Assembly: GCA_025360815.1 (NCBI GenBank)
Contig: JANYBL010000062.1
Coordinates: 1 to 53,419, forward strand
Length of the DNA stretch: 53,419 bases
Source of the DNA: Burkholderiales bacterium
GTDB lineage: Bacteria > Pseudomonadota > Gammaproteobacteria > Burkholderiales > Usitatibacteraceae
Reading direction: 5' to 3'
Shown here: in pieces, positions 50,817 through 53,419 of the stretch
Layout: each line of letters begins with the position of its first letter
How positions within the stretch are numbered: position 1 is the first letter of the stretch
Made by a program: the position numbers and the translations under genes
Notes under the pieces: generated by a model
Told to the model about the DNA's origin: nothing
What the model saw: the letters and a program-made list of their open reading frames with translations, nothing else
Databases searched by the model: none

Positions 50817-52507
50817 CGGTTCCCCTTAAACCCAACAACCCAATATACCGCTCCTTCGCCATCACCCAAGGTAACGAGCGTGCACCGAATCGCTCGATGT
50901 TGCGCGGCATCGGCTATCAGGATGATGATTTCAAAAAACCATTCGTCGGTTTGGCTAGTGGACATTCCACACTCAACCCGTGCAACGCGGGCATTCGCCC
51001 GTTAGCCGATGCAGCGGATATCGCGATTCGCGCGGCAGGCGGCATGCCGCAAATGTTTGGCACCATCACCGTCACCGACGGTATTTCGATGGGCACAGAA
51101 GGCATGAAATATTCGCTGGTCTCGCGCGAGGTGATTGCCGATTCGATTGAGACCGTTTGCCAATCGCAGTTTATGGATGGCTTATTAGCCATCGGCGGCT
51201 GCGACAAAAATATGCCAGGCGCGATGATTGGCATTTGCCGTATCAATATCCCGGCGATTTTTGTCTATGGCGGCACGATCAAACCCGGCCATCACAAGGG
51301 CCAAGATTTACAAGTGGTGAGCGTGTTTGAAGCCGTGGGTGCATTTAACGCGGGCAAGATGAGCGAGGAAGATTTCGGCTGCATCGAGCGCTGCGCAATT
51401 CCCGGCGTGGGTGCGTGCGGCGGCATGTACACCGCGAACACGATGTCATCCGCGTTTGAAGCGCTCGGCATGTCGCTACCGTTTTCGTCCACCATGGCGG
51501 CGGAAGATTACGAAAAAATTGAGAGCACTGAAGAAAGTGCGCGGGTGTTGTTGAATGCCATTAAAAATAATATTCGCCCGCGCGATATTGTTACCCGCAA
51601 ATCATTGGAGAACGCGGTCGCGGTCATCATGGCGGTAGGCGGATCGACCAACGCGGTGCTGCATTTCCTGGCGATCGCGCATGCCGCCGATGTGGAATGG
51701 ACAATCGATGATTTCGAGCGCATGCGCCGCAAGGTGGGCGTGTTCTGTGATTTGAAACCCTCCGGCAAATATGTCGCGGTCGATTTGCACAAAGCGGGCG
51801 GCATTCCGCAAGTGATGAAGATGTTGTTGAACGCGGGCCTCTTGCACGGCGATTGCATGACCATCACCGGCAAGACCATTGCCGAAACATTGAAGGATAT
51901 TCCCGACTCACCAAGAGCCGACCAAGATGTGATCCGCCCGTATAACAATCCGATGTACAAAGAAGGCCACTTAGCCATCCTCAAAGGCAATCTCGCCACC
52001 GAAGGCTGCGTCGCCAAAATCACCGGCCTCAAAAATCCCGTCATCACCGGCCCGGCCCGCGTGTTCGATTCCGAGCCCGAATTGATGGAGGCGATCATGG
52101 CCGACAAAATCACCCACGGCGACGTCGTCGTGCTGCGCTACGAGGGCCCCAAAGGCGGCCCCGGCATGCGCGAAATGCTGGCACCCACCAGTGCGCTGAT
52201 CGGCAAAGGCATGGGCGAAACAGTAGGCCTCATCACCGATGGCAGGTTCTCTGGCGGCACCTGGGGCATGGTGGTCGGCCACGTCGCACCCGAGGCGTAT
52301 GTGGGCGGCACGATTGCGCTCGTGCATGAGGGCGACAGCGTGACGATTGATGCGAAGCAGTTGCTGATTCAGTTGAACGTGGATGCGGCGGAGATTGAGA
52401 AGCGCCGCGCCGCGTGGACAGCACCCGCGCCACGATATACGCGGGGCGTGTTGGGGAAATATTTTAAGTTGGTGGGGACGGCTTCTAAGGGGGCGGTGAC
52501 GGATTGA
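50813..52507 (+). CDS. ilvD: Dihydroxyacid dehydratase
   Basis: IlvD converts 2,3-dihydroxy acids to 2-oxo acids in valine, leucine and isoleucine synthesis. The 564 residues contain the iron-sulfur ligands: Cys in [10 protein letters not shown], in [16 protein letters not shown] and in [17 protein letters not shown]. Late motifs are [23 protein letters not shown]-like (about 465-487) and [18 protein letters not shown]. The length is normal. It starts within the vapC stop. higBA follows 46 nt later, and the last 43 codons are repeated after higBA with silent changes only. Confidence 0.97.
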   Translation: MTVPLKPNNPIYRSFAITQGNERAPNRSMLRGIGYQDDDFKKPFVGLASGHSTLNPCNAGIRPLADAADIAIRAAGGMPQMFGTITVTDGISMGTEGMKYSLVSREVIADSIETVCQSQFMDGLLAIGGCDKNMPGAMIGICRINIPAIFVYGGTIKPGHHKGQDLQVVSVFEAVGAFNAGKMSEEDFGCIERCAIPGVGACGGMYTANTMSSAFEALGMSLPFSSTMAAEDYEKIESTEESARVLLNAIKNNIRPRDIVTRKSLENAVAVIMAVGGSTNAVLHFLAIAHAADVEWTIDDFERMRRKVGVFCDLKPSGKYVAVDLHKAGGIPQVMKMLLNAGLLHGDCMTITGKTIAETLKDIPDSPRADQDVIRPYNNPMYKEGHLAILKGNLATEGCVAKITGLKNPVITGPARVFDSEPELMEAIMADKITHGDVVVLRYEGPKGGPGMREMLAPTSALIGKGMGETVGLITDGRFSGGTWGMVVGHVAPEAYVGGTIALVHEGDSVTIDAKQLLIQLNVDAAEIEKRRAAWTAPAPRYTRGVLGKYFKLVGTASKGAVTD

Positions 52508-52535
52508 TTGCATAACGCTTGACGTTATATAACGT
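52504..52535 (+). promoter_or_regulatory. higBA promoter overlapping a 14-bp palindromic operator
   Basis: TTGATT (52504-52509) and TATAAC (52528-52533) are 18 bp apart and form a candidate promoter. The perfect palindrome ACGTTATATAACGT (52522-52535) covers the -10 box, the expected place for repression by HigA. The -35 box lies in the last codons of ilvD. Confidence 0.6.
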
Positions 52536-52553
52536 TCAGCGGTATGGCTATAT

Positions 52554-52835
52554 ATGATCTTAAACTTCGCGGACAAAGAGGCGGAACGAGTCTGGCAAGG
52601 TGAGGTTTCACGCCGCCTGCCGATTGAAATTCAATCCATCCCACGGCGCAAGCTTCGTATGATGAATAACGCAAGGCGACTCGATGATTTGCGCATACCG
52701 CCTGCAAATCGACTGGAAGCACTTAAGGGCAACATGAAGGGTCAGTACAGCATCCGTATTAACGACCAGTGGCGCATATGTTTTCGCTGGAGCGAAGCTG
52801 GCGTTGTCGATGTTGGAATCGTGGATTACCACTGA
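52554..52835 (+). CDS. higB: HigB-type toxin (RelE/ParE superfamily)
   Basis: The 93-residue toxin resembles HigB/proteic killer proteins: IPRRKLRMMNNARRLDDLR and PPANRLEALKGNMKGQYSIRIN, then DQWRICFRWSEAGVVDVGIVDYH at the C-terminus. Members cleave mRNA on the ribosome. It precedes its antitoxin, the order that defines higBA. The ATG 52554 is the only sensible start. The promoter and operator lie at 52504-52535. Confidence 0.92.
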   Translation: MILNFADKEAERVWQGEVSRRLPIEIQSIPRRKLRMMNNARRLDDLRIPPANRLEALKGNMKGQYSIRINDQWRICFRWSEAGVVDVGIVDYH

Positions 52836-52846
52836 GGATTCAGCAA

Positions 52847-53143
52847 ATGAAAACGAAAACATTACCCAATATTCATCCCGGCGAAATTCTACTTGAAGAA
52901 TTTCTTCTGCCGATGAACGTCAGCCAAAACGCGCTAGCGCGCGCCACCGGCGTGCCGCCGCGCCGCATCAATGAAATCGTGCTCGGCAAGCGTGGTGTTA
53001 CTGCCGATACCGCACTGCGCCTCGCGGTTGCTTTTGGAACCAGTGAAGGATTCTGGTTGGGGCTGCAAGCAGATTACGATCTTGAGGAAGTGCGCGAGGC
53101 GATCAAGGGGCAGTTGAAGGATATTGAGCGGATTGCAGCTTGA
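52847..53143 (+). CDS. higA: HigA-type antitoxin (XRE helix-turn-helix)
   Basis: The 98-residue antitoxin has an HTH domain: NIHPGEILLEEFLLPMNVSQ, NALARATGVPPRRINEIVLG and KRGVTADTALRLAVAFGTSE, with FWLGLQADYDLEE afterwards, a very typical HigA pattern. It should bind the palindrome at 52522 and neutralise HigB. The start at 52847 has GAGGAT upstream; the longer open frame from 52769 lies inside higB. It is 11 nt after the toxin stop. Confidence 0.94.
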   Translation: MKTKTLPNIHPGEILLEEFLLPMNVSQNALARATGVPPRRINEIVLGKRGVTADTALRLAVAFGTSEGFWLGLQADYDLEEVREAIKGQLKDIERIAA

Positions 53144-53170
53144 GCAGGTTCGCGCATAGGTGCTTCAGAT

Positions 53171-53349
53171 GAATATCAATGTGAAACAGTTGCTGATTCA
53201 CATTGAATGTGGATGTGAACGTGGATGCGGCGGAGATTGAGAAGCGGCGGGCGGCGTGGACAGCACCCGCGCCACGATATACGCGCGGGGTGTTAGGGAA
53301 GTATTTTAAGTTGGTGGGGACGGCCTCGAAGGGAGCGGTGACGGATTAA
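53171..53349 (+). pseudogene. Second copy of the ilvD 3' end
   Basis: This segment matches ilvD 52342-52507. From 53217 to 53349 the two differ at 11 of 133 bases but encode the same 43 residues (NVDAAEIEK to KGAVTD). Ten changes are silent third-position changes and one is the stop (TAA instead of TGA). Upstream, a 12-bp tandem duplication (53204-53215 and 53216-53227) plus one extra base breaks the frame. It is not translatable as IlvD. The direct repeats flank higBA like recombination joints. Confidence 0.92.
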
Positions 53350-53358
53350 CTTTGGTGG

Positions 53359-53371
53359 TCACAATTTGTGA
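53359..53371. promoter_or_regulatory. Inverted repeat just after the ilvD tail copy
   Basis: TCACAA-T-TTGTGA forms a perfect 6-bp inverted repeat with one central base, 10 nt after the tail stop. It may belong to a promoter of a gene beyond the window. The last 70 bases hold no gene that can be called. Confidence 0.4.
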
Positions 53372-53419
53372 TCGCCATCCCAATGCCATAGCCCATGCAG
53401 TGCGCAAAATGCTATGCTC

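Noticed and set aside
1-53419. tRNA, rRNA or CRISPR arrays
   Set aside because: No cloverleaf, rRNA-like stretch or regularly spaced repeat with unique spacers was seen. The 12-nt TTAA repeat and the 15-bp AAGEA repeat do not have spacers.

Overview
The window looks like chromosomal DNA of a betaproteobacterium, most likely Burkholderiales or a close relative. Three things point there: the gene orders rpsP-rimM-trmD-rplS and hemE-priA-argS-SPOR-dsbA-SDR, a Bug/TctC-type solute receptor, and the general style of the proteins. This assignment is inference from gene order and family content; no marker gene was compared. No rRNA, tRNA or CRISPR array was found. Most of the window is densely packed housekeeping DNA, with accessory DNA concentrated at the two ends.

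Layout. 1-449: decayed IS3-family transposase. 634-4425: CNNM/CorC protein and CcsA-like membrane protein on the minus strand, divergent from ffh. 4480-8122: amidase, then the translation operon rpsP-rimM-trmD-rplS, with structured leaders before rpsP and before rplS. 8370-10154 (minus): zinc metallopeptidase and AEC permease. 10318-15311 (plus): a tightly packed run of Bug receptor, YeiH-type exporter, DapA-superfamily lyase, ogt, xerD and ybaK. 15312-22092 (minus): DUF2905, a GntR-controlled ABC exporter, a small membrane protein, a fasciclin protein, an SbtB/SbtA-like bicarbonate pair and a frameshifted ZntB/CorA gene. 22286-34776 (plus): hemE, priA, argS, SPOR protein, two tandem dsbA genes, SDR, a hydratase-only FadB-like protein, an acyl-CoA dehydrogenase and a methyltransferase. 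34797-36907 (minus): a secreted unknown, a FecR-domain protein and trmB. 36965-39159: rlmI and an outer-membrane barrel. 39221-42976 (minus): metC-like lyase, a GarR/GlxR-like dehydrogenase and rhlE. 43486-46419: a large lipoprotein-like zinc metalloprotease. 46549-49916 (minus): two unknown genes, panE and lgt.

The right end is the most unusual part. ilvD (50813-52507) lies between two toxin-antitoxin modules. vapBC lies upstream, and the vapC stop overlaps the ilvD start as ATGA. higBA lies immediately downstream. After higBA the last 43 codons of ilvD occur a second time. The two copies differ at 11 of 133 bases, yet encode identical residues: every sense-codon difference is silent and the eleventh is TGA versus TAA. 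Both tails therefore probably diverged while each was part of a working ilvD, so higBA plus one tail most likely arrived by horizontal exchange at this gene. ilvD looks like a landing and capture site for addiction modules.

Other points to check: two near-identical hairpins in the rpsP leader, a structured leader before rplS, DnaA-box-like sites beside an AT-rich stretch before priA, a decayed 12-nt repeat phased on TTAA before the hydratase gene, and a one-base slip in a C-run that breaks zntB.
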